Made by a program: the position numbers and the translations under genes. The notes beneath the pieces were generated by a model. It did no database searches. It was given only the letters and a program-made list of their open reading frames with translations, and was not told the origin of the DNA. 64,000 nucleotides of DNA from positions 6,384,861 through 6,448,860 of the forward strand of contig WARS01000015.1 of NCBI GenBank assembly GCA_008933995.1. Reading direction: 5' to 3'. Below, in pieces: positions 13,701-26,161 of the stretch. Each line of letters begins with the position of its first letter. Position 1 is the stretch's first letter. The stretch comes from Datnioides undecimradiatus (Eukaryota > Chordata > Actinopteri > Lobotiformes > Datnioididae).

Positions 13701-16700
13701 AGGGCAGAAAAATAGTACAATTTCACTTATTGCTTGCCAAAAGTTGAAATTATAGGGGGGAAAAAATCTAAATAAATACATATAAATACAATAAAAAATA
13801 AAAAATATATATTTATGTACACTAAAACACAATTTTCACTAATTTGGGTGAGTCATCACAAAGGTTTTGAAAATAACTTTACCAATTTATTAATGACCCC
13901 TAAGTGAAACTACCTAAGGTGAAGAGCGATTGCCCAGTGGTGAGGTAATCATCCTCAAACTGCCATCACTGGTAAAAACTGAGTTAGGAGATGCCAATGG
14001 GTCTGGAGTGAATGTTTGTTAACTAACAAACTTAAAACCAATGTCACCACAGTGAAATTCTCCTAGCCAATGAGGTGTCTAATACTGTATGTAACATGCC
14101 TACTTGATATAAGCAGATCAATATGACAAAGGCACAATAGTTTGGACATTTTTATCAGAATTATCAACAAGTTTCTAACTAACAGCTTGAGGGTTATAAC
14201 TTGAAGCAGTTCTCTTTATGTGGAAAACATCTTATTATCCCTGTTTTCCCTCCTTCTCTTTCACTCAAAGCTGACAAAGTATTACAACATGTGATCATGC
14301 AGTATGAGTATGTTTATATCTGACGTGATGGAACCTTTGGGATCTTTAATATGTAGTTTCTTTAAGTAGATTCTATAATGAGACTCTGGTGCTTAGAACA
14401 ACTCCCTGTCTTTGACTTTGAGAGACTGTAGACATCGTTATTTTGTTTTAAGACTTAAGGCTTTGAGAAAACATCTTTACAGAATTTTGTGACATGAAAA
14501 GCTGTCGTTGCTTCTTTAGAGAAAGTATAAAGACCTGCTGTTTTTATAAAATGCATGATTGGCAAAATATATTGTGTGAGATTTTGTTTAGACAGTAGGA
14601 GAAAGTTTGAAACTTGTCACAGTGATTTAGGAAAGGGCTTATTTTTTCTTTTTGCCAGTAATTTAAGATTCAAAGATCGACACCATACCAGCATGTGGGG
14701 CTCTTTTTTCCTGACAGGGCTACAACATGTTTGTATTTTCCTTTGCCTGTGGTTTTGGTGTGTATGTGCAGTACACAGTGTGTGGATGTTGAATAATGTA
14801 AGTAAACACTCTTTGATTTAAAACTCTCCATCCAATATGTGAATTTAGAGTGGCATTAAAATACAAATGATCCAAGTTACGGAAAGACGTCTGCATTCAT
14901 CTAAAGACAACTGAACGATTCTTACCAATGCTGTATCTGTCATCCACCACTGCTTTAGTAGCCTGTATGAAACCCCCTCCAGGCTTTTTTTTATTTGTTA
15001 CTTTTATTCTTCTAATTTTATTGTAGCCTACACAGTCAGTAGCTGTCAGTAACAGCTTTTGTGTGGATCATTGAGTTAAAAAATAAAAATGTGCAATATT
15101 ACGCATGAAAAACGACGTGACATGACCAGAAATTCAATATCTCAAGAAATGTAAATTTAGCTTTGAAAGTCACATCATCTGCCTTTGGAAGCATATTTGT
15201 TTAAAGCCTCGTGTTTGCGCATTATCTGAACCTCTTACAATGTAATATTCTCCATTTTGGAGATGCCACTGTGGTCAACCATCACTGTGATTGGTGCAGC
15301 AACCGCAAAAGATGATTTATGTCACTGACGGAGAGGATAATAATTCATCATAATGTTCATCATCATAATTGATCTCCAGTTGCACCCAAACCTTATGATT
15401 GTAGTATAGCACATCTATTTTTAAGTAGAAATAATATAAATAATTCATTCTTTCTTTTTGTCATTTTACAATATATCATTGTAAAATCTTTTTATCATTT
15501 ATAATTGACTAGTGCAGATTTGCGCAGATTTGTACATAATTTGAACACCTGAACCTGCAATGGCTTTTTGCTGTTTGTTGTACTAACCTGCCAGAATGTC
15601 CTTGCGCCAGTCATTTTTGAGGACTGTGAAAGAATGAAATTGTCCAAACTGTGGTTTTTTAAAAAAAAGAAAGTTTCATCATTTTGTTGCAAGATTGCAG
15701 TGATCCCAACTGGGAGCTGACATCAGCTGAACATATTCCAACTCTCCTATCCTCATTTAAAAAGCTCTAATGAACTGCTCTAGTCTTCTTTCATCCAAGA
15801 ATGAGTGAGAGTGATGATGTAACTTTGAAGAGTAGCGTCAGAGCGGCTGGCAGCAGGAATGTAGATTTTAAAAAATGATGCGTGTGTTTGACAGAAGTGG
15901 ATCCAGAGTCCAGCGCCGTGAACCCTGCTAACTGTCTGACTTTGTGAAATGAAAAGCAGAGAGAGAGAGGATGGTTATTCAGACATGTTGCTGCTGTTAT
16001 GGAATGAGATTACCGATCCACAAGTGGACATCTCAAGCACCTCTCACTTCACTTGAGCACAATATGCTAGTGACTGAAGGTGCTTGTTTACATTGACAGC
16101 ATGCAGTAAAGAGCATGGAAGCCCTTGTGTGTATCCCATACACAATCACACAACTAGTCCTTAAAACCAATCTGTTCAGCCTTTTCTTCCAGCAGTTGAC
16201 CCCCATTGTCTTGTTTGCTCACATGTGGATTTTTTTTTACTGAAAGAGAAGATAAACCTCTGTAAATTCATCCTCAAAAGTTATACCATTGGCCGATCAA
16301 TTATTATCCCATTAGCTCTTGCTCTTTCAAACTGAATAGGCACCAGTCCTCAGTCAGGCTTTCATGACGAGGCACGGATGGTCATGAGTTATATTCCCAG
16401 AAGGCTTTTAAAGTTTTGTTTATGCTCAAGTGAGACATGGTGGCGTGGGCCTCCACAGATGGCGTGTGTGCTATTGAGCGTTTATGCTCTGTGTGGTATC
16501 CGGTACAGTATTCTCTGAAATGCCAGGGAGTGTATAAACATAACACTCTGTAAAGAAGCAAGGAGTCAATAAAAGATACCAGAGAAACAGTATAGACCAA
16601 ACATGGCTGCACTCTCTGCTTTTCATTCTTTAGTGCAGTGACAGAACTGTAATCAATTGTAAACTCATATCTACTTATGGACATATTTTATTGCCATTAA

Positions 16701-19094
16701 GAAATGCCTGCAAACAAAGATGGCATGTATTTGGAACAATAAATGTATTTTAATGAAACAAACATTAAAAATCCCATAAACAAAATAATTCTGCTTATCA
16801 AATATTAACTGCCCAAGAGTAGATTTTTCAAGATCTCTTGTTTTTGAACCATTTAGAAACAGGATTTGGATGCCCTTTTAAATCTTTGAGTCATAATAAT
16901 ATTAAAAATTGTTAATTTATTTAATTCTTAAGTGAAGTTAGTAGCTTTAGTAGGTTTACTGTAACGTTGTAAACAACCAGTGCAATGAGCAATGCACCTG
17001 CCATGTGTGCCCTTTTTTTTAATAAACAAAAAGGGGAAAGTTGTAAAGATCTTATAAGCACTGCTGAAAAGACTCTGTGCTGAAGCTCATACCTCTTTCT
17101 GAACAAAATGTCTCAGCATCTGAGTCACCCCATCAGATTTACAGCACGCATACACGCAGGATCAAGGGCATTTTGGCCCAATCATCTTTCCCCTTTGATT
17201 AGTTTGTCTCAAGACTGAAGGATGAGGGTCGTGTCTGGTCTCACATATATCTGAGGACTTGATGTTCCTGGTAGATATTTGTGCAGTTTTCTAAATGAGC
17301 AGATTTGTGTGTGAGCGTGCGAGAGAGAGAGAAAGATGAATTATTCTAGATATTTTTTCATTTTATTTACATCATCCTATTTGACTATCAACCAGAAGTT
17401 TAACGATATAAGATGAATTAATGATCAAGCGAAATTAAATCCATTCAGTTTAATTAGTACAGATCAATCATATGAACCACATGGCATAGATATCTCTATG
17501 ATGGCAATTTGGTCGAAGCAAGTCAGTTCAGGCTAACCTTAACTTAATTTGTATAGTTATCACATACACACATAAAAAATGTGTTATAACTAATGTTTTT
17601 TTTTTCTTTTTTGAGCCTTTTAGACATTTGTTAAAAATATTTCTGATTATCTGTCACTAAGCTTTTATCTTGTTTCCTCTTACTGTACATTTGGAGTACA
17701 ATGGAAATTAGGCAGTGAAACAATCATTAAAGATTGTGTTCGTTTAGCCACATGAGCTTAAAGGAAGGAAGATAGGAGATGAGAATGAAACCAGAGATTG
17801 GGGGATTGTCTGAGAGAATCTTTTAATAAAGACAGAGAGGATTAGAAAGAGGTGGATTGAGTAATTACTAGCTGAACTGCTTAGTGGCCAAGAGTGGGAG
17901 ACTGTAGCTTGTGTCGTGGAATGGAACAAGCTCCTAGACTTTATATGAAAGGCTTAGCAATGGCTTCCCCTGATGACTAAAATAAAGATCATTTAATGAC
18001 TAATGTTAAAAGACACATTTGCAGATCCTAGTCAGAAAAATGAACAGAATTGGAAACCATGAAATCTCCTCAAAAGATCACTGTGTAGTCAGATGTCCAT
18101 CTTTTCAGGCAATCAGAAAATAGGATGATGAAATTAGAAGACCTTGGACATGAGAGAAAGTGACAGAAATGGCAGAGTCATGAGTCACACGATGAGAAAG
18201 CACGTCTGTTGACGAGCTCAGAGGCATGCAGTGACGCAAGTCAATCAGTCACTCAGTCTCATAGCCAAGGGAAAAGGCTGCCAGCCAGTCAGCCGACCAG
18301 CCAGCTATCTAATTAACCAATCAGTTATGTAGACATGCAGCAATCCAGTCATTCAGTCAATACAAGAAGGTGGACGGGAATAAAGCCAGCATTTGGGGTT
18401 TGCTAATAGTAGTTAAACAAATTGGAAATAAATACATTAAAAATAGTGAACACAACAACATGATTTGCAAAATTTTTACCAGTAGTACACATATAATTTT
18501 GATTTTGATTTCCCCTTTTGAAAGGAGAAGGAAGGAATAGAGAAATGCTGTTCGCCCGCAGCTACAGGGGAACACAGTAGAGAATGAGAGGGGAGGCAGG
18601 GGAGACATGGTGGTAAGAATGGAGAGCTATATTGAGGGGACACAATGGGGCGCCTTTGAAGCGGCAGAGCTTGCATCCACAAAAGCTGCTTCATGCTAGC
18701 TATGCCTCCTCTAGAATCCACAAACATACACACATGCAAACGGAAACACACACACTTGCTTACCTTTGACAGGAGTTCTTCAGGACTGCAACCATAGGAA
18801 AACATGAAAGGTCCTCTACGATCGCCTTGAAGAAAAGCTCCTTTATTCTAAGTCACTGTACTGCTACCCTTAGCAGCCCTGGTTAGCATTATTAAAGGTG
18901 ACACATGCAGAGGAAGAACGGTTTCCTTAATACATCAACGCATTCTGGCTCAAGTTTTATCTTTATTGAGCAAGTTAACCTGATCCCTTTTTAGTGGTCA
19001 TTACTGCTCAACAGCCAATCCGATTTTTGTTTCTTTTCTTCTCAAAGTATGTTCTTTTAAGGATAGAAAGGTTACCTGGCAGGTTGATTTTTTT

Positions 19095-19099
<5 letters not shown>

Positions 19100-19134
<35 letters not shown>
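19100..19134. repeat. (GT)n microsatellite preceded by a T run
   Basis: A run of T is followed by a perfect GT repeat of about 17 units. In the grid2 transcript it would be a UG tract. Confidence 0.97.
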
Positions 19135-19135
<1 letters not shown>

Positions 19136-20102
19136 TTTCAGGACATCCTGACGTAAGTGCAAGCAAGCCGCTAGAGCAACTGCTTAGTCCTGGACTTCTA
19201 ATATAGAGCATGCATATTTGTCTGGGAATGGATCTTTTTTGAAAAAGATACTAAAGGTATTATGTACACATAACACATGACTCGGTTGCTCTCCAGCTTT
19301 AAAGATCTGCTCACTGCTTGTGTTTTTCCTCCATTGTGGGATCCATCTGGGAGATGGAGATGGTTTTGATTGTGTGCAATATGAAGAATGCTTCCATTGA
19401 TATAACACACTGTAGTATGAGAGATGTGTTGAAAACACAATACCCGTTTATACAATGGCTTGAATAGATCAGTGATGTATGACTGTTGACAAATGCATAT
19501 TCATATACTTTACTTGACAAAAGGATAGATAAAAAGACAGCAGTCAACAATTACACTGACTCAAGTGTACAGTAATTGGTTGAGATGGTTGAGATTTTTA
19601 TTACTTCATTATATTTTACAGTGTAAAATGTCAGTTGTATAATTATACAGTACAAGTAAAAGTTCTGATTGGATTCATCCATTCTGTAGCAACACACTGG
19701 ATTTTTTACTTTCAAAATAGCAGTCTCTTGAATCAGCTTTTCCCCAAGAGGATTCACACTTTGATGTGATGAATATAGACCAGCTAAATGGCTAGCAGTA
19801 ATTAAAAAATGTGAAATGTGAAAAAAAAGTATCTTTGTTTTTTCAATAGCTTAAGAATAAAGTGAAATCAATTATTGTGCACCTTACTGTTTTAGCAATA
19901 TTTTAAGAGCTGATATGTGAGTCCAAAGTAAAGTGGGAGAAAAGATACTGACATTTTGGGGCCTTTAAAATCAATGCCAGGCGAGTCTTCAAATAAATCA
20001 TGTTAAGGGCCTTTTCAACCCACTTCTCAATGTTCAGTTTAGTTTTATTGAGCTTCATAAATCCAAGTTTACACAATATCTTGTGAGATGGTATCACTCT
20101 CT

Positions 20103-20130
20103 CTTCCTTCCTTCCTTCCTTCCTTTCTTT
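20103..20130. repeat. (TTCC)n tetranucleotide repeat
   Basis: About six units of TTCC with one variant at the 3' end. Confidence 0.93.
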
Positions 20131-21236
20131 GATGCTGATCTTGATTTGATTTAGACATTGTCCAGGAACACACAAAGCTATAAAACATCTAAAAGAACCT
20201 GACAAATGTCTTCCCAACTTCAAATTTTAGGACATTCTGATGCCGGAGCTCAGCAGAGTCATTTTCCCATCTGGATTAAATATTTTATAAAAGTCACTTG
20301 TGCAGCCAGAAATCAACATGAAAATAGTTCTGAGACTTGACAATGGGTTTTTTTCTGGTAACTAAATCAGTCCTACATGGATATTGCCAGTATGAAACCC
20401 CAAATCCCAAAATACCTTCTGCGGGTGGAATGATTCACAAAGGTCATGTTTTAGAAGCTATTGAAGTCCAAGATACTGCAGTCACGGTTTGGCATATATT
20501 TGGACATTTTTGGCAGCCCACGTTATGAGAAAAAGCATCTGTGCCTGCTGGTTGCATTCATCCTTGGAAATGATTCAGTTCATCTTCCCACTGGCAAATC
20601 TGCAGTAATTTCTCATGAATAGTTAGCAACATGAACTTTATAGTATTTACATATTTATTATATTGTAATTGGTAACCATGTATTCTAGATCCCCACTGAA
20701 AACTATTATTGTAAGTATTGACAAGGCTTTCTGAAACACTGAATGGCATTTTAAGTGAGAAATATGTAGAAATGGCTGATGTGAGTCAGATGAGATAGAC
20801 AGCATTGGTATTTCAAAGTCACTGTTGAAATTGCCCTTGTATATTGTGTAATTATTATTAGTTTTTGTTTGTTTTGGACTTTTCTCTATTCTTTTCCGAT
20901 CTGTCTTCAAAACGAGACGTCAATCTCAGTTAGAAAGTAAATGGCAGAGGAAATGGAAAGAATGATTTCATAACCACATGTGACTCTCTGCAGGGAAAAT
21001 ACTTAAATAACCGTTAAAGATCAACACATTTTTTTAAACATGTTACAGAACTCAAGATGTCATACAATTCTACATAAAAGTACATATAGCATAAAAGGAC
21101 AGATGTAAGGAAGAATGAGGCAGAGGCAAACATGAACAGGGATTATTTGAACTGAATATAGAGTACAGTACTACACGTTATTTTGCCTCTGGGCTTGTGG
21201 TAAAACCTGATGTCAACAGCAAATGTACTGGCTGAG

Positions 21237-21266
21237 AAAAGAGAGAGAGAAAGAGAGAGAGAGGAG
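21237..21266. repeat. (GA)n-rich simple repeat
   Basis: An imperfect GA tract, interrupted by AAA, within a longer purine-rich stretch. Confidence 0.85.
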
Positions 21267-22378
21267 GAGCGAGATAACAAATTTGAATTAAATCAAACGC
21301 TATAAGCGATGTAGAAAAGGCCCAAAAGGGAAGATAGAAAAAGCAAGAATACAGTGGAGAAAGAGAGAGGGCTGCAAGATAAAGGGAACATGGGATTACA
21401 TGGGTGTCACATATATTATTGAGTCTGGGCTGGGAGAAGTGGGAGTGAGGAGAGCGTCTGTTGGTCTGAGTCGACGTAACGGTGATCCCCTGCCACCAGG
21501 ATGAATGAGGCTAATTTCAAACAGGCTTCAATAAAGATAGCAAGGAAGTGCTCACTGGCTGCAAATCAATCATTACTCTGTGCATCAGTGTGTATGTGAC
21601 TATTAGATATGCATACCAAAATATATGTGTATGCTTGATTGTCAGTAAGCATGCGTAAACGTGTGTTTCTGTATGTTTGAACTGAAGGGCTAGCCCTCAA
21701 GCTACCAGAGCACAATAGCCAAACGTGCAAACAAACAGTTTTGCAAGGGACCGGGTTAGAGTGAGAGCCATTTTTGAAGCTCACGGAAATGTGAGGCAGT
21801 TAGCTTTTTAGTGTGGCAACACAAGATTTCAGAAGACAAGGCCACAAAAACTGTTTATAACACATGGTGGGGATAAGGAGGTTTATTATTTGCAGATGGA
21901 CAAGCCACTTTTCATTGTAATGTCCTCCAGGTAGCATTAAATCTTAATGGGATTGCCTAACAAGAGTGTGCATATTCCATTTAGATGAAGATGATAGTTT
22001 ATCGCAATGGCAGTCTACATTTTGCTGCTGGTTCTTGAGAGTGATTGCGCATTAAGACTGTACCAGAGAGCTAAAGACAGTCTGCACAGGCCACTTTTAC
22101 CTCAGTATATAACTATAACTATGTAATATCTCAAAGATGTAGCAAAGGTGCTGCTCTTTTGATGTCTTTCTAAAAGTGCATTGATTCAATTCTCTGCAGT
22201 TTCTTCCACTTCATGCCGCAATGTGAAGATCAGATCTGTGCCAAAGCATCAGATCAGATCTGTTAATCCAGACATAATCTTTCAGGATGTGCTTCGCTGT
22301 TCCAACAGCTTTTCCTCCTGCAGTGAAGAATTTGCCTGTATCTGTTGATGTGACACTTTTATTCTGTTACTGTGGGTT

Positions 22379-22422
22379 CTGACTTTATTCTTTTTCTATT
22401 TCTTCTTTCTTTCTTTGTCTAG
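22379..22422 (+). promoter_or_regulatory. 3' splice site region of exon A
   Basis: A CTGAC branch-point match (22379-22383, branch A at 22382) is followed by an almost unbroken pyrimidine tract rich in TTCTTTC, then TCTAG directly before the exon. The branch A lies 41 bases upstream of the exon, within the usual range. Confidence 0.7.
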
Positions 22423-22561
22423 GTGGAGAGGTGCCCTACACCACCCTAGCTACGAGGATGATGATGGGTGTTTGGTGGATGTTTGCTCTTATTGTCATCT
22501 CCTCATATACTGCCAATTTGGCAGCCTTCCTCACCATCACTCGCATAGAGAACTCCATACA
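22423..22561 (+). CDS. grid2: grid2 exon A: M3 transmembrane helix and channel gate
   Basis: This is a coding exon of 139 bases. It starts with the last two bases of a glycine codon (phase 1 intron before it) and ends with CA of a glutamine codon that exon B completes. It reads [15 protein letters not shown], then the hydrophobic helix [20 protein letters not shown], then [21 protein letters not shown] (22503-22535) is the near-invariant M3 gate motif of ionotropic glutamate receptors. The codon GCC at 22524-22526 corresponds to the alanine changed in the mouse Lurcher mutant (A654 of GluD2) and is wild-type here. The acceptor is TCTAG at 22418-22422 behind a long pyrimidine run, and the donor is GTAAGT at 22562. 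Relative to mammalian GluD2 as I recall it, valine replaces alanine and methionine replaces leucine around the WW pair, and asparagine replaces serine in RIENS. Confidence 0.96.
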
Positions 22562-22887
22562 GTAAGTATTTAAGTATCTATCTAGTAACTAATCTAGGCC
22601 TTGGGAAATATGGTGGCTTAAAAGGTTGAAAGATTAAAAGGCTTTAGTTTTTACATATCACCAATAATTTTGATATTTAGTCATAATTTAAAGCTGCACA
22701 TCACATGCACACAGCTGTGCATACTCCATAATGCATAATGTGGAACTCTAATCTAGATGCACACACACACACGCAAACGTACTTTCCTATGCTTTCCTCC
22801 CTCCTCTCCATCCTTTGTCCATTCCTCCTTGTTCGCCCCATCGTTGGATAGTAATTTCCTGTCTGCCTCGAGTTTGGATCTATCTTT

Positions 22888-22890
22888 GTG

Positions 22891-22935
<45 letters not shown>

Positions 22936-22944
22936 TGTGTGTGT
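22888..22944. repeat. (TG)n microsatellite downstream of exon A
   Basis: An interrupted TG repeat that begins 327 bases after the exon A donor. In the transcript it is a UG tract, the binding preference of TDP-43 and CELF proteins. Whether it affects splicing is not known. Confidence 0.96.
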
Positions 22945-24129
22945 TACACCAGTGATGAAGATAGGAAAGATAAGGAGAAACGGAGAGAGAGAATGATAAA
23001 CAGTGTGCAAGAAAGTAAGAAGAGTGATTTTGCATGTTCCTCTCAGGTTGAGGGCAGAGAATGTATCAAGGCAACACCACACACACATCTCACACACACA
23101 CTCACACTCAACCACACATTATTTCCCTAAGCTCTGTGCCCTCTGTTTATCTATCCTTGTGATAATATGTTTGCCTGCTTCTCTCCTGGTGGCACTAGGA
23201 AACACTCATCTCTCATTGGACTAATCAGCATGCTGAAGCATCCGCTATGCCCGGCAGTGCCACAGTTAATTGTGCTTGGCTTTGGAATAAACAACATTTA
23301 TTTCTCTAAATCTCATCACTATCTGTCTCTTAATTTGTTTCTGTCAATTTGTCTCTCCTTCACCCCCCTCTCTTTTTGACAGACCACCTTTCCCCCTTAT
23401 TTCTGTTTTTTTCCCCTTAATTCTAAGTCATTTGGTCTCGTCCCTTAGATGATGTTTAGAAAGAATCACTTTTGTTGTATTTTCTTTTGCCTATCCTTTC
23501 TTTTTTCACCTAAATTTGCTGTCATTAACAAGTGCCTCTCAGTTTACCGGCTCATTCAGCATCCATTGTGCTAATTAAGGATTTCCATAAATTTTAATGC
23601 ATTACCTTTCGTGTGTTGACTCTTCTGGGGTCATTAGTGGCATAATTATCCCCTGAACAGCAGCACCCACATGGCCTTGGGCCTTCAAAAATGTGTGGTG
23701 GGGTGAGTGCTGAGAGGGATCACACCCAAAATAAAATGAGAATAATGGTAAAGCATAACAACTCCTTAATGGAGAGATGGAGAGTAGCCAAGTGAAAAAT
23801 AAAATGCTGGAATGTTGTGATTAGCAGGCACTTTTATCTGAGAAATGCTTGATTAACATGATATGAAGATGGTACAGTGAAGGGTTTTGTGAGTGATTGA
23901 GAATGTGAAGTAGTTGGGTATGGAAAAGAGGACGCAAGCGAATACACAGGACAGGAAAGGAAGAGGAGGCCAGGGAAGGATGGAGGCATCGCTGTCTCGC
24001 TGAGCCGTCAGGACAGACAGGGTTTTTAAGTATTAATGCCCTTGTTTCATCCTGGAAATGAAATAACAAGTGAGCGTTCAGAACCCTCTCTGGACTATTT
24101 CACGGTTGGATGTTTTCCCTCAATTTCAG

Positions 24130-24510
24130 CGTGAATCCTTTAGGAAAACAGTGAGGGATGGCAGCGAAGACTGTCGAAGAGAAGGAGCGGGAGAGCAAGA
24201 TACAAAGAGAGAGACAAAATGCTCTAAACATAATAAAGTGGAAATGAAGAGAGGAAGTGTGCAGAGAAAAAGATGAGACGGATTTAGAGGAAAAAGGGGA
24301 ATAGTGAGAGCCAGCGGTTAGGGGAGAGAAGGGGAGGAGTGAAAGAGTGGAAAAGGGCATGGAAAACAGAGGGGGGGGGTTGTAATGGCAAGTCAGAATA
24401 AAAAAAGGATTTAAGAGTGGTAAAAATGTGAGAAAAGAGGTGGTACCTGTTGAGGGAGGGAATAGATAGAGAGGAAGAACTGGTGAAGAACTGAAGATTG
24501 ATAGGCAGAT
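24130..24510. repeat. Purine-rich low-complexity tract
   Basis: The + strand is dominated by A and G (GAGAGA, GGAAAA, GGGGAGG, a G9 run near 24372). The 155-codon open frame on the - strand over this tract is a composition artefact. Confidence 0.85.
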
Positions 24511-25836
24511 GGAGTGCTTGAGGATAAACACCCAATGCCACATTTCATGGCTTCTACAGATTGCCAATAGAGACCTGATCAGATGTTTGTGTGCGTCATA
24601 GCTCCTGATGACAGTTCAGTATCTGTGCATGCATGTGGGTTGCAACCCAGTGGTTCGCCAAGACAGCAGAGTGGTCCCAATGGTGACACTGGTAGCAGCT
24701 CATTTGGTTATTTAAACACACACGGGGGGTCCATGAAGTCAAGAATTACTGTCACTTTGTCACCTTTTGTTGGCGATAATTGGATTTTATCAGCACTTTT
24801 AACAGTTAATAGAATCAGTAATGAACAGAATAATGAAATTTACACCTTAAGGTACAGATGTATTATGTTACATATGTTACACACATTTATGTTACATAAG
24901 ATAACAACATATGATCATATTGCTTCAGAGAGGCCAACAAATAAGGTACTGAAATGGAAAACAGAAAGGGTAAGGGTTTGGTTATGTGATACAAAATGAT
25001 AAAACAGACGTTTATATGATAACGTAGGTGCAAAACTTTTCCAGGATTTAAAATAACACAAATACAAATGAAACATTTTGGAAGCTTTGAAATTTAGCTA
25101 TATTACGTTAAAGACCGTGTTATGTAGCTCTTGTCGTTGTTTGAAGGGGAAAAAAAACTCTTTGGGTTTTGGCTTCAGTCCACACAGACTGCTTGTTGTT
25201 CAGGGTTGCACAGCTGTCTGCAGTGCTTCAAAAGCCATTTGTTAAAAAGTTAATGAACTGATCAAGGCTTTACTGCCTTTACCCAAATTAATTTCCCCAC
25301 AGAATCACAGAGCCATGATCATCTTTGTCCTTTAGCTTTAGCTGAAAAAACAAAAGCCCATGCTTTGACTCTCTCAAATACTAATAATTTGTCAGTTAAC
25401 CTATTTTGTAACATCTGAAGTGTAGCAAACCAAGTCATTCTAGCAAGATAAAAAGCTGAAAACCACTGTGGGCCATTTTACGCAATTTCACACTATTTTT
25501 ATCCCTCCAAAGGTTGCTTCCCTTTTTTTTTTGGCATTTATCACTTATAACATTCAGTGAGGATAACCAGACAACCACAACCATACTATATACACTAATT
25601 AACATGCAAGTGATCTCTCACTATCCTCTTTCTCTTCCTTTATCTCTCTCCCATCATCAACATAATGCATTCCCAAGCCCCTTACTCGAACATTAACCAT
25701 CTCAACTGAATGCCCAACCCTAATCATTTTAAGCTTAACTCTAAAACCAAGTCTTAACCCGCAACGATCTGTCAGACTTCTCCAGCATGGTGGGATCCCA
25801 GTTTCTGGACCTCGCAAATGTAGTAAAACAAGGTTA

Positions 25837-25840
<4 letters not shown>

Positions 25841-25887
<47 letters not shown>
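25841..25887. repeat. (CA)23 microsatellite
   Basis: A perfect uninterrupted CA repeat of about 23 units. A more degenerate GT/CA region (about 26005-26060) follows, with GT on one side and CA on the other, able to fold back. Confidence 0.98.
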
Positions 25888-25889
<2 letters not shown>

Positions 25890-26137
25890 TTTGTCACAGG
25901 ATACATTCAGCTGCTGTTCACTCCATTTACTTGCTCATTGAGCTGCTTAGAGGGAATATAATTGGTTGCAAAATGAGCTAGCATACACACAGGACAGAAA
26001 GACAAGTGTGCGTGCGTGTATTTGTGTGTGCGCACACACATACACATGCACACATACACAAAACATCCCCAAAACACAATTAAGCACATAATTCATATAT
26101 GCATATCTCCATAAGACAACACACACACAGTAATACA

Positions 26138-26161
26138 TCTGGATTTTAATTAAAATCCAGA
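26138..26161. repeat. Perfect 24-base palindrome
   Basis: The half-site TCTGGATTTTAA is followed directly by its exact reverse complement, with the centre between 26149 and 26150 in AATT. There is no loop, so it could extrude as a short cruciform or bind a symmetric dimer. It lies about 250 bases after a CA23 array. Confidence 0.95.

Larger units (their letters stand above)
1..22422 (+). other. grid2: Intron upstream of exon A (3' part)
   Basis: No coding exon was recognised here. The preceding GRID2 exon (pore loop, M2 and a sequence ending in VQQ) should lie further upstream but is not in this stretch. The DNA is mostly AT-rich and unique-looking. It contains a long pyrimidine-rich tract near the start, CA/TG arrays at about 1.67, 6.80, 10.72 and 19.10 kb, a TTCC run at 20.10 kb, a GA run at 21.24 kb and several poly-A or poly-T runs. 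The stretch around 9.17-9.53 kb has the look of a conserved non-coding element. All open frames here look random or low-complexity. Confidence 0.8.

Noticed and set aside
24100..24567. Open frame of 155 codons on the - strand
   Set aside because: It lies over a purine-rich tract and reads as Ser/Pro/Phe/Leu low complexity with no domain; it is explained by base composition.
24583..24999. Open frame of 138 codons on the + strand
   Set aside because: No domain or homology was recognised. Composition drifts from mixed to AT-rich within the frame, and there is no start-context or splice support.
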